Assembly: GCA_947589205.1 (NCBI GenBank)
Contig: CANQCJ010000041.1
Location: forward strand, 1 to 13,372
Direction: 5' to 3'
Source of the DNA: an uncultured Ruminococcus sp.
GTDB taxonomy: Bacteria > Bacillota > Clostridia > Oscillospirales > Ruminococcaceae
Length of the DNA: 13,372 bases
Shown here one piece after another: positions 1 to 5,587 of the stretch (position 1 is its first letter; every line of letters begins with the position of its first letter). The notes below the pieces were generated by a model. The model was not told the origin of the DNA and made no database searches. It saw nothing but the letters and a program-made list of their open reading frames with translations. The position numbers and the translations under genes are program-made.

Positions 1-58
1 GGTGTATTTCCCAAGTGCGGAGATAGCTAAAAAGGTTTGTGATCGACTGAATGAGGAG
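1..58 (+). repeat. Direct repeat, copy 1 (3' end of duplicated gene)
   Basis: Bases 1-58 match 934-991 at 57 of 58 positions; the single difference is C at 10 against T at 943. The match stops right after the GAGGAG ribosome site. The repeat probably extends upstream beyond the window, so its true length is unknown. It shows a recent duplication of a coiled-coil gene on either side of the Mom-like gene. Confidence 0.95.
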
Positions 59-73
59 CTTGAAAATGCTTAA
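2..73 (+). CDS. 3' end of a duplicated small coiled-coil phage gene (partial)
   Basis: This is the last 23 codons of a gene cut by the window edge, read in the frame that starts at base 2 and ends with TAA at 71-73. The peptide (VYFPSAEIAKKVCDRLNEE, then LENA) is almost identical to the C-terminus of the complete gene at 506-1009, so this is a tandem paralog. Its last bases overlap the start of the Mom-like gene at 66, and its own GAGGAG (53-58) serves as that gene's ribosome binding site. The function is unknown; only the tail of the protein is visible. Confidence 0.75.
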   Translation: MYFPSAEIAKKVCDRLNEELENA

Positions 74-509
74 AATAATACCCTGCACCTACAAGGCAGC
101 TTGCGAATATGTGTACAAGCACCACAGACATCATCGCGCACCTGTCGGCTGTAAATTCAGCATAGCCGTGTCGGACGGTGATACCATTCATGGAGTCGCT
201 ATCTGCGGCAGACCCGTGTCAAGGTACCTCGATGACGGCTTCACGCTTGAAATATTGAGAGTCTGCACCGATGGCACTTATAACGCCTGTTCAATGCTCT
301 ATGGCGCTTGCTGCCGAATCGCTAAGGCGATGGGGTACACAAAGGTTATTACCTATACGCTTGTTTCAGAAAGCGGTGCAAGCCTTAGAGCGAGCGGATT
401 CACGAATGAAGGAACAGCGGGCAAGCCGCATTGGACGGGCGTTAGAGACAGGCGGCGGGATCTGCCGAATGAGTTTAAAAATCGGTGGGTAAGGAGGTTG
501 AAACAATGA
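66..509 (+). CDS. XF1762-family, Mom-like GNAT-fold acyltransferase
   Basis: A 147-residue protein. I chose ATG 66 over the in-frame ATG at 51 because GAGGAG at 53-58 sits 7 bases before it. The sequence carries the XF1762-family hallmarks: a KHHRHH stretch (residues 18-23), PVGCKFSIAV (26-35), the glycine-rich GVAICGRPVSRYLDDG (43-58), LEILRV (61-66), NACSMLYGACCR (73-84), and TYTLVSESGASLRASGF (96-112). The last element resembles the acyl-CoA-binding part of GNAT enzymes. The layout is like that of phage Mu Mom, which modifies adenines in phage DNA to resist restriction. A role in DNA modification here is inference from family likeness and from the Mu-like setting. The gene sits between two copies of a coiled-coil gene and overlaps the next start by ATGA. 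Confidence 0.8.
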   Translation: MLKIIPCTYKAACEYVYKHHRHHRAPVGCKFSIAVSDGDTIHGVAICGRPVSRYLDDGFTLEILRVCTDGTYNACSMLYGACCRIAKAMGYTKVITYTLVSESGASLRASGFTNEGTAGKPHWTGVRDRRRDLPNEFKNRWVRRLKQ

Positions 510-1009
510 CTGAACAAGAAATAATGAAACGAATAGTGCAAACCAAACAGCAGTTGAACGAGCTGCGAGTTGAACTTGAAAAGCTTGAAAACGAACAGTC
601 ATTCAAGCGCGTAGCATTCGGAGAAAAATACTATAGGATCCGCGAACACTCCGATAGTTACGCTTACATCACTTGCGTATACGAATGTCTCGGAAGCGAT
701 GACGCGAGTAACTATGCGAACAACAACTACTTTCATAGTGCAGAACGCGCGAGCGAAGTCCTTGATAAAATAAAATTCTTATTGAAAATTGAGCGGCTTC
801 ATGATAATTATTGCCCGGAGTATACGCCGAATTTTGAAGCCGATCTGCCTAAATATTTTATTTTGTACAATCCCACGAACAAAAAATACTTTTACTCGGA
901 AGCTCCTTATCGGTGGATTCAAAGTGTATCACAGGTGTATTTTCCAAGTGCGGAGATAGCTAAAAAGGTTTGTGATCGACTGAATGAGGAGGTGATAAAA
1001 AATGAATGA
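506..1009 (+). CDS. Small coiled-coil phage protein of unknown function
   Basis: A 167-residue protein. ATG 506 is preferred to the in-frame ATG at 485 because AAGGAGG (491-497) lies 8 bases before it. The first 35 residues form a charged leucine-heptad helix (IMKRIVQTKQQLNELRVELE), probably a coiled coil. The rest is rich in Tyr and Asn, with two similar stretches, FHSAERASEVLDKIKF and YFPSAEIAKKVCDRL. They suggest an internally repeated strand-plus-helix unit. I do not recognise the family. It is the complete copy of a gene whose 3' end is also present at 2-73. It overlaps the upstream gene (ATGA at 506-509) and the next gene (1002), so it is translated as part of the early operon. Confidence 0.75.
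   Translation: MTEQEIMKRIVQTKQQLNELRVELEKLENEQSFKRVAFGEKYYRIREHSDSYAYITCVYECLGSDDASNYANNNYFHSAERASEVLDKIKFLLKIERLHDNYCPEYTPNFEADLPKYFILYNPTNKKYFYSEAPYRWIQSVSQVYFPSAEIAKKVCDRLNEEVIKNE
934..991 (+). repeat. Direct repeat, copy 2 (3' end of duplicated gene)
   Basis: Second copy of the 58-base repeat seen at 1-58 (57/58 identical). It covers the last coding bases of the gene at 506-1009 and ends inside the GAGGAGG ribosome site of the next gene. Confidence 0.95.
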
Positions 1010-1196
1010 AAGGGTAAAGCGTTCGCTCACATTGTTTCAACTGTGGGAAGAATCGCTGACAGATCTTAATATTGTTGAAAAGGCTTTTGTTTTTGGGATC
1101 ATCAGAAATGCTTTTAAAAACGCTGTAGAAAGAATCAAGAAGGAGAAAATGGAGGAAAACGAAAATGGCAAAATGGATCGAGACCAATTCCGGTAA
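1002..1196 (+). CDS. Small helical phage protein of unknown function
   Basis: A 64-residue, strongly charged, mainly helical protein. The start at 1002 follows GAGGAGGTG (986-994) and overlaps the upstream stop by 8 bases; its own 3' end overlaps the next gene by 32 bases. No motif or membrane segment is visible, and I recognise no family. The Lys/Glu-rich C-terminus (VERIKKEKMEENENGK) lies over the next gene's ribosome site, so that part is also shaped by the need for GGAGG. It is probably a real early accessory gene, but the short length keeps confidence moderate. Confidence 0.5.
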   Translation: MNERVKRSLTLFQLWEESLTDLNIVEKAFVFGIIRNAFKNAVERIKKEKMEENENGKMDRDQFR

Positions 1197-1392
1197 GCTT
1201 GTCAATCTTGAAAGGGTGTGCAAGATCTACACCTATAAAAATTCAATTATTAAAGATCTTTATATGATAGTCTACTGCTTTTCAGCAAATGGAGCTGCCG
1301 TATACTGCGAGGAATCAGCTTACGAGAGCGAGGAAGAACGCGATAGACGCTTTGACGAGATAAAGGCAATGCTGCTTGGGGAAGAAAGCTAA
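1165..1392 (+). CDS. Small phage protein beginning MAKWIETNSGKLVNL, function unknown
   Basis: A 75-residue protein. ATG 1165 is supported by GGAGG at 1151-1155, 9 bases upstream. The N-terminus (WIETNSGKLVNLERVCKIY) resembles small bacterial and phage proteins that begin with a 'W-x-T-x-SG-x-LVNL-x-x-V' strand pattern. Alternating hydrophobics up to VYCF suggest a small beta sheet, followed by a charged C-terminal helix (ESEEERDRRFDEIKAMLLG). No catalytic or DNA-binding motif is evident and no function can be given. It overlaps the upstream gene in another frame. A 78-base gap of nondescript sequence follows. Confidence 0.65.
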   Translation: MAKWIETNSGKLVNLERVCKIYTYKNSIIKDLYMIVYCFSANGAAVYCEESAYESEEERDRRFDEIKAMLLGEES

Positions 1393-1470
1393 AGTGATCA
1401 AAACGACAACCCCGAATTATTAAAGTAAAAAACAAGTCAGACAGATGAAAAACAGAAAGGAAATGATACT

Positions 1471-1728
1471 ATGAAGGAAGTACAGCACAAGAAACTGTCG
1501 CGCTCATCGGGAATAACTATCCCGAAGCTTATGAGGACATCGGTGGGTATGCTGCCGGGAACGGCGGTCGATCTCACCGAAACCCCGGAGGGCGGAATAC
1601 TCATCAGCAAGCATATTTCCGTATGCCGTTTCTGCGGCAGTCCGGAAAAGGTGGTAAGCTATTGCAATGAGGAGATATGCGCTGAATGTGCAAAGAAGAT
1701 ACTGGAGGAGGCTGAACACAATGCTTGA
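1471..1728 (+). CDS. AbrB/MazE/SpoVT-type DNA-binding protein with C-terminal zinc ribbon
   Basis: An 85-residue protein with an AAAGGA ribosome site at 1456-1461, 9 bases before ATG. Residues 6-47 look like a swapped-hairpin AbrB-type DNA-binding domain: KKLSRSSGITIPKLMR, then a GMLPGTAVDL turn and a GGILISK strand. Residues 52-73 hold a likely zinc site: C52-x2-C55 and C70-x2-C73, with an extra C65. Family knowledge suggests a dimeric transcription regulator. The fused zinc ribbon is less usual and could aid dimerisation or polymerase/DNA contact. It sits mid-way in the early operon, upstream of gemA and mor, so it may be an early regulator of the lytic switch; that role is inference. Its stop overlaps the next start. 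Confidence 0.75.
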   Translation: MKEVQHKKLSRSSGITIPKLMRTSVGMLPGTAVDLTETPEGGILISKHISVCRFCGSPEKVVSYCNEEICAECAKKILEEAEHNA

Positions 1729-2374
1729 AAATGCAGATGAAAAGATAAGACGCTATCGGGAAATAAAGCTCGAAATAGGCAGGCTCAAAAACGAAGCCGA
1801 CATCATAGAAGGCGAGTTTCTAAAAGCTATGGAAAGCGACCTTGAGGATACAAAATATAAGTCGGTATCATATTCCGACAAAAAGGGCAACAAGGTCACG
1901 GCTACTGAGGCTAACATACTTAAAATAATCTATCCTGCATATTTAAAGAAGCTGTTCGGCGAAGCATACAAAGATGTGGTTCAGGAAGAGACCTCCTACA
2001 AGCTCTCAGCTCCCGCATCAAGAATGCTCGCTGCCTTGTATAACCGCGAATATCTCAGCGGCGGAAGTGTCGAGCAGCTTGTCGGAACGCTCGGGGTAGA
2101 CGATAAGAGCGAGAAGGCTTTGCTCAAAAAGCTGAAAGGCAAGAATTTTGAGACCGATGTAAAAAACCTTATGAAGCTCGGTGGGCTGAGCGAGGAAGAA
2201 GCAAAGGAAAATGCTTATCTTGTGTCAGAGATATGCGTTTGGCAGGATTTTATGAGACTGCTGCGGCTCAACGGAGAGCCGGCGGAAAGCGATATAGAGG
2301 AAGCTCTTCGCTGGATAGACGGAGCTGTTACGGTCGAGCAGACGGCGAAAATAAAGTTTGATATAGCCGGTTAG
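1721..2374 (+). CDS. Early-region phage protein with N-terminal coiled coil, function unknown
   Basis: A 217-residue protein. I chose ATG 1721 because GGAGGAG (1704-1710) precedes it by 10 bases; the in-frame ATG at 1667 lies deep in the previous gene. Residues 1-40 form a charged helix (EIKLEIGRLKNEADIIEGEF). A strand pair follows (KYKSVSYSDKKGNKVTATEA), then a helical body with a long Lys/Leu/Glu-rich centre. I do not recognise the family. By position, between early accessory genes and gemA, it might be a nuclease-inhibitor, host-takeover or recombination-related protein, but no motif shows this. It ends with TAG, the only TAG used as a normal stop in the window. That TAG is part of the next gene's TAGGAGG ribosome site. 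Confidence 0.7.
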   Translation: MLENADEKIRRYREIKLEIGRLKNEADIIEGEFLKAMESDLEDTKYKSVSYSDKKGNKVTATEANILKIIYPAYLKKLFGEAYKDVVQEETSYKLSAPASRMLAALYNREYLSGGSVEQLVGTLGVDDKSEKALLKKLKGKNFETDVKNLMKLGGLSEEEAKENAYLVSEICVWQDFMRLLRLNGEPAESDIEEALRWIDGAVTVEQTAKIKFDIAG

Positions 2375-2386
2375 GAGGCGTTACCT

Positions 2387-2890
2387 ATGGCGAGCAATGA
2401 ACAGATCAAGCGTATTTACGGACTTGGCGCGGGACTTGGGATCGTTGGGAAAAACAGAGAGGATATGCTTCACGAGCTTATCTTCGGTATCACCGGAAAA
2501 AACTCGGTAAAGTCGCTTGACGACAGCGAGGTGCAAAAGGTGCAGACAGAGCTTATCGACCGCCTTCGGCTCGGCTCTCCCGCTCACCCTGCCCATAAAA
2601 AAAGATCGCAGACTGCGGAGGGAAACGGAGGTATGGCGACAAAAGAACAGCAGGCTTTGTGCTGGCGTTATTGCTACAGATTGAAAGAGCTTGACCCCGA
2701 TCCGGCTTCCGCTGCCGTTGCAGACCGTCTTTGCGGCGCGATCCGCAAGGTCTGCAATACCAATATGGTGACTAAAAAAGAACCGTTTCGCTGTGTTACC
2801 CAGAAGGATTGCTCTGAGCTGATAGAAATGCTCAAACGCTATGTCAATTCCGCAGAGCGTAAAGCGGCTAAACGGAGCCGATCGGAATGA
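2387..2890 (+). CDS. gemA: GemA/gp16-like protein (DUF1018), Mu early regulator
   Basis: A 167-residue protein with a TAGGAGG ribosome site (2372-2378) 8 bases before ATG. The N-terminal half has the DUF1018 pattern: EQIKRIYGLGAGLGIVGK (residues 5-22), a helix, then GITGKNSVKSLDDSEVQKV. The C-terminal half has a second helical block after a Lys/Ala/Gly linker (EQQALCWRYCYRLKELD, residues 87-103). In phage Mu, GemA (gp16) is an early protein reported to affect host gene expression and DNA supercoiling; the biochemical role in this phage is unknown. It overlaps the start of the Mor-like gene by ATGA, the same neighbourhood as in Mu. An in-frame ATG at 2633 with its own GGAGG could give a short C-terminal product. 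Confidence 0.8.
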   Translation: MASNEQIKRIYGLGAGLGIVGKNREDMLHELIFGITGKNSVKSLDDSEVQKVQTELIDRLRLGSPAHPAHKKRSQTAEGNGGMATKEQQALCWRYCYRLKELDPDPASAAVADRLCGAIRKVCNTNMVTKKEPFRCVTQKDCSELIEMLKRYVNSAERKAAKRSRSE

Positions 2891-3204
2891 AGCTTAATAT
2901 TGATCTGAACAGCCTTACCGAAGAGCAGCGTCTGATGATAGACAGGCTCGGCATCGAAGCGTTTACCGCTCTGGTAAAATACTACGGAGGTCAGACGGTA
3001 TACATACCTAAAGCCGATGCGTTTATCCGTCTTGAACGCGATGAGCGCATAAGAAACGAGTTTAACGGATACAATTACAAATTCCTTTGCGCCAAATACA
3101 ACCTGTCCGAACGAACGATACGCGCTATTACTTCGGAAAGAAATACCGCGCTCAAAAACATTGAAGGACAGCTCACTTGGGAGGATATTGAAGTAAAAAA
3201 GTGA
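2887..3204 (+). CDS. mor: Mor-type transcription activator (Mu Mor/C family)
   Basis: A 105-residue protein, overlapping gemA by ATGA. It carries the Mor/C hallmarks: YYGGQTVYIPKADAF (residues 32-46), the beta-strand linker motif of the family, then RDERIRNEFNGYNYKFLCAK and YNLSERTIRAITSER (51-85), a C-terminal helix-turn-helix. Mu Mor is 129 residues, so this is slightly short but complete. Mor dimers bind a dyad upstream of the middle promoter and recruit polymerase through alpha and sigma. By analogy it should turn on the middle/late genes that follow. Its position as the last gene before a strong terminator fits the end of a Mu early operon. Confidence 0.88.
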   Translation: MKLNIDLNSLTEEQRLMIDRLGIEAFTALVKYYGGQTVYIPKADAFIRLERDERIRNEFNGYNYKFLCAKYNLSERTIRAITSERNTALKNIEGQLTWEDIEVKK

Positions 3205-3213
3205 AGTGCTTCA
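3202..3213. promoter_or_regulatory. Short dyad TGAAGTGCTTCA at the end of mor
   Basis: A perfect 5+2+5 inverted repeat begins at the mor stop codon and lies about 80 bases before the next gene. Mor/C-family activators bind short dyads upstream of their promoters, so this could be an operator, but a 12-base dyad can arise by chance. Confidence 0.2.
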
Positions 3214-3232
3214 TATTTATCACCCAATATAT

Positions 3233-3276
3233 ATATGGTATCATTAGTATGAAAGCTGATGATACCATATTTTTTT
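3233..3276 (+). terminator. Rho-independent-type hairpin ending the early operon
   Basis: ATATGGTATCAT (3233-3244) pairs perfectly with ATGATACCATAT (3259-3270) across a 14-base loop, followed directly by six more T bases (3271-3276). The stem is AT-rich, so the terminator may be leaky or regulated. It sits 28 bases after the mor stop and just before the ribosome site of the next gene, marking the early/late boundary. The long symmetric stem could also act as a protein-binding site. Confidence 0.75.
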
Positions 3277-3293
3277 GAGAGGGGAAAAACAAA

Positions 3294-3530
3294 ATGAGCG
3301 CACAGGAGATCGCTGCGGCTGCTGTAGAGCTGCTGCTTACGGGCGGTCTGGGCGTGATCTCATATTTTCTTAAACGCACCATAGACAGAATAGACAGGTG
3401 CGAAAGCGATATAGCGAGAATAAAAGAGGACTATATCACCAAAGAGGATTTTTTTCGAGAACAGGCTAAGACCGACCGAAAGCCGGACAAGATATACGAC
3501 ATTTTACTTGAAATAAAAGGAGGAAGATGA
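3294..3530 (+). CDS. Small membrane-anchored coiled-coil protein, Mu gp25/DUF2730-like position
   Basis: A 78-residue protein with a GAGAGGGG ribosome site (3277-3284). Residues 5-25 form one hydrophobic, glycine-containing helix (IAAAAVELLLTGGLGVISYF), followed by a basic stop-transfer and a charged helix (RIDRCESDIARIKEDYI). This is the layout of the small DUF2730/gp25-type proteins that precede the gp26 and gp27 genes in Mu-like phages. I infer the homology from order and topology rather than from strong sequence likeness. It could alternatively be a small holin-like protein, since no other lysis gene is visible between mor and the packaging genes. Confidence 0.65.
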   Translation: MSAQEIAAAAVELLLTGGLGVISYFLKRTIDRIDRCESDIARIKEDYITKEDFFREQAKTDRKPDKIYDILLEIKGGR

Positions 3531-3532
3531 CA

Positions 3533-3859
3533 ATGGATATGGACGAGCAGATAAAGCTCATAAAACAGGGAAATTTCAGAGAAAACAACGGCTCTGTAAT
3601 GCGTACCGTCAATATGCTCAGGCATAAGTATCACAAGCTGCAGAGCGTAAAGAACGCGCTTGTATACATACCGGAGGGAGAGGTGCTTGACAGTATCAAT
3701 TATCTTCACGAGGCAGGGTATATTCATATAAGGCACGTTCTGACAAAAGAACCGTCAAGTCTTGCCGACTGCGATCCCGAAGAGCTTGAAGCTAAGCTCA
3801 CCGCAAAGGGAATAAGCCTGCTTGCAGGAGGGATAAGCGATCCCTGTGTGATAGTATGA
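3533..3859 (+). CDS. Mu gp26-like phage protein (VpaChn25_0724-type winged helix)
   Basis: A 108-residue protein. ATG 3533 is preferred to ATG 3527 because AAGGAGG (3517-3523) is 9 bases before 3533 but only 3 before 3527. The layout matches the small protein found just upstream of DUF3486 in Mu-like phages: an N-terminal helix (DEQIKLIKQGNFRENNGSV), a winged-helix-like middle (SVMRTVNMLRHKYHK, then LDSINYLHEAGYIHIRHVL), and a C-terminal 'L-x-A-K-x-x-x-x-x-KGISLLAGGISDP' ending. The function in this group is not established; DNA binding is plausible from the fold pattern. Its stop overlaps the start of the gp27-like gene by ATGA. Confidence 0.65.
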   Translation: MDMDEQIKLIKQGNFRENNGSVMRTVNMLRHKYHKLQSVKNALVYIPEGEVLDSINYLHEAGYIHIRHVLTKEPSSLADCDPEELEAKLTAKGISLLAGGISDPCVIV

Positions 3860-4401
3860 GCCGAAGAAAGCACAGCAAGATAGATAAGCTGCCGCCCGAC
3901 ATAAAGGACACGGTGGAAGAAATGATAAGAAGCGATTTTACATACGCGGAGATCGCCGACTATATCATGGTGCAGACTGATGTGCCGGTCTCCAAAGCGG
4001 CTATATGCCGCTATGCCCGGTCGCTTAATGAATCTATAGAAACGCTGAGAATGGCGCAGGAAAACTTCCGCTGCATTATGGAAGAGATCAACCGCTATCC
4101 GGATATGGACACCGGAGAAGGCATAATCAGACTGCTGTCGCACTATGTGCTTGAAAGCATACACAGCACTCCGGAGGAAAACTGGAAAAGCATAAAGCCG
4201 GAGGAGCTGATCAAGCAGGCTACGTCACTTGTAAAAGCGGCAAGCTACAAGAAAAATCTCGACATAAAGAATCAAGATATCCTTACAGCAGGCTTCGAGC
4301 AGGTCAAGGCTCTTGCGTTTGAAGCGATGGCTAAGGAAGATCCTGAGCTTTATGAGAAGGTGTCAAAATTCCTTGAAAGCAAAAAGGACGAAATAGAATG
4401 A
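3856..4401 (+). CDS. DUF3486 protein, Mu gp27-like putative small terminase subunit
   Basis: A 181-residue protein. The N-terminus has the DUF3486 signature: RRKHSKIDKLPPDIKDTVEE (residues 3-22), then an HTH-like segment, FTYAEIADYIM to VSKAAICRYARSL (28-57). The remainder is helical. Family members lie directly upstream of the large terminase in Mu-like phages and are thought to recognise DNA for headful packaging. Here two genes are inserted between it and the large terminase (4398 and 5117). Translation appears coupled to the upstream gene through the ATGA overlap, since no good ribosome site lies at proper spacing. It also overlaps the NusG-like gene by ATGA. Confidence 0.8.
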   Translation: MSRRKHSKIDKLPPDIKDTVEEMIRSDFTYAEIADYIMVQTDVPVSKAAICRYARSLNESIETLRMAQENFRCIMEEINRYPDMDTGEGIIRLLSHYVLESIHSTPEENWKSIKPEELIKQATSLVKAASYKKNLDIKNQDILTAGFEQVKALAFEAMAKEDPELYEKVSKFLESKKDEIE

Positions 4402-4928
4402 TATATGTACTTCAGATAAAAAACGGGAAGGAAGACAAGATAATCTCGGAGCTTGAAAAAGCCGATATAACGGCATACGCGCCTAAGCATATACTTCTTG
4501 AACGGCGCAGCGGGATATGGGAGCAGCGGATAAAGCCTATCTTTCCCGGTTATGTGTTCGCATCGCTGCGCTTTAGTCCCGAGGCTTATTATAAAATAAA
4601 GAGCATTCCCGGGGTCATAAGGATAGCAGGCTCACCAACGCCGCTTTCGGTGTCAGAGGAGCAGCGTTTAAGGTGGCTGTTTGATGCCGGAACGATAGGT
4701 GTAAGCCGAGGATATATCTGCAATGGCAGGCTCATAATTACAAAGGGCATACTTAAAGGCAGAGAAAAGGATATCATAGGTCACAGCATACGCCACAAAC
4801 GCTGCCGGCTATGCTGTAGCATTAACGGCAGAAGGCATATATTTTCCCTAAGCGCGGAAATAACAAAAGACAGCTCTTGCAGTGACGGGTCGATACGTTC
4901 CCCGTCAGCGGCATTGCAGGTCACATAA
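4398..4928 (+). CDS. NusG/LoaP-family processive antiterminator encoded in the phage operon
   Basis: A 176-residue protein with AAGGA (4384-4388) 9 bases before ATG. Residues 1-95 form an NGN domain: MIYVLQIKNGKEDKIISEL start, AYAPKH, the signature KPIFPGYVFASLRF (46-59), and IKSIPGVIRIAG (67-78). Residues about 110-153 form a KOW domain (IITKGILKGREKDIIGH, then CRLCCSINGRRHIF). It is far too diverged and misplaced to be housekeeping nusG. LoaP-type NusG paralogs in Firmicutes ride on RNA polymerase and allow readthrough of terminators in long operons, after loading at an RNA element in the leader. A similar job for the long structural operon downstream is inference. The last 20 residues (from about KDSSC) look unlike a normal KOW tail. 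The gene shares an ATGA overlap with gp27 and is followed by a structured leader. Confidence 0.85.
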   Translation: MIYVLQIKNGKEDKIISELEKADITAYAPKHILLERRSGIWEQRIKPIFPGYVFASLRFSPEAYYKIKSIPGVIRIAGSPTPLSVSEEQRLRWLFDAGTIGVSRGYICNGRLIITKGILKGREKDIIGHSIRHKRCRLCCSINGRRHIFSLSAEITKDSSCSDGSIRSPSAALQVT

Positions 4929-4938
4929 AAGTATACGG

Positions 4939-4963
4939 CGGAGGATCGTAAAAGGATCCTGCG
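4939..4963 (+). promoter_or_regulatory. Inverted repeat / possible RNA hairpin after the NusG-like gene
   Basis: CGGAGGATC (4939-4947) pairs with GATCCTGCG (4955-4963) at 8 of 9 positions across a 7-base A-rich loop. No T-run follows, so it is not a normal terminator. It lies 11 bases after the NusG-like stop and 21 bases before a promoter candidate. It may be an activator dyad in DNA or a loading hairpin in RNA for the NusG-like protein. Confidence 0.45.
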
Positions 4964-4983
4964 AATGGCGAAGCTATGTCCGT

Positions 4984-5013
4984 TTGTAAGACCGTTTAAA
5001 ACCCTGTTTTAAT
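4984..5013 (+). promoter_or_regulatory. Candidate sigma-A promoter with extended -10
   Basis: TTGTAA (4984-4989), an 18-base spacer, and TTTAAT (5008-5013) preceded by TG at 5005-5006 (extended -10). This would start an RNA near 5020 with a leader of about 95 bases before the small-terminase-like gene. It is the only sizeable non-coding gap in the packaging region, which favours a real promoter. Confidence 0.45.
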
Positions 5014-5034
5014 GGTTCTTAAATCGTTTTAATG
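5006..5034 (+). repeat. Direct repeat GTTTTAATG, two copies 20 bases apart
   Basis: GTTTTAATG occurs at 5006-5014 and 5026-5034, two helical turns apart, one copy overlapping the candidate -10. A weaker relative, GTTTAAAAC, lies at 4994-5002. This spacing suits binding of a regulator to one face of the DNA, but AT-rich 9-mers also recur by chance. Confidence 0.35.
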
Positions 5035-5116
5035 ATCAAGGCAGTGAAATTATATTACTGACACCTGCAAGCCCTCAGAACGCCGTATATTCGTTCCTGA
5101 CGAAAGGAGAGAGACA

Positions 5117-5587
5117 GTGAACAAAAAGAAGCGTGAAGCGATAGAGATCCTCAGCACGGCTATGAAAGATGCCGAGGCTGAAAACGACAGAACAGATATT
5201 AAAAGCCTCGGAGAGCTTTCCGGGGCTTTATTAAATGCCAAAAGCAAAGGAGAGCAAAAAAAGCTCATCAAAGATTTTGTGTCCTCGCACAAAGAAATAC
5301 ACAAGCTGCTTGAAGATACCGCTCTTGTAAATTCCGAAGCAGAGCTTGCTCTTATCGAGCTTGCATTCGGAGCTGAAAGCGTCACCGAAGAGGAGCGCAC
5401 CGATGCGCGGGGAAGAAAGAGCTACAGGCGCACAGTGCATAAGAACGCGCCCGATCTGAGAGCCGTCATGGAATGGCTTAGGAATAAAGACAAGGAAAAC
5501 TGGGCGGCAAGACCGCAGGCTGAACCGGAGCTTGAAGATACGTCTCAGATCGAGGAGGATATCTATGGAAACTCGGATAAAGCGTAA
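5117..5587 (+). CDS. Small-terminase-like protein preceding the large terminase
   Basis: A 156-residue protein starting at GTG, with AAAGGAG (5103-5109) 7 bases before it. The N-terminal half is helical and lacks an obvious helix-turn-helix. The segment from about residue 73 has the typical tail pattern of Firmicutes small terminases: SEAELALIELAFG, a charged stretch, SYRRTVHKNAPDLRAVMEWL and then RNKDKENW (the usual 'PD-x-x-A-x-x-x-WL-x-N-x-x-x-x-x-W'). Small terminases bind the packaging site and regulate the large subunit. The position directly upstream of, and overlapping, the large terminase supports this. A DUF3486 protein also lies upstream, so the phage seems to carry two such proteins; which one works is unknown. 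Confidence 0.65.
   Translation: MNKKKREAIEILSTAMKDAEAENDRTDIKSLGELSGALLNAKSKGEQKKLIKDFVSSHKEIHKLLEDTALVNSEAELALIELAFGAESVTEEERTDARGRKSYRRTVHKNAPDLRAVMEWLRNKDKENWAARPQAEPELEDTSQIEEDIYGNSDKA

Noticed and set aside
2360..2400. The TAG ending the 1721-2374 gene is in frame with gemA, so readthrough would fuse the two proteins, which might support amber recoding together with the portal TAG.
   Set aside because: The TAG is part of a well-placed TAGGAGG ribosome site, gemA has a typical start, and the fusion makes no family sense. Two TAGs are too few to claim recoding.
3294..3530. Firm assignment of the small membrane protein as a holin.
   Set aside because: One membrane helix plus a charged tail fits, but no endolysin lies next to it and its place matches gp25-type genes of Mu-like phages.
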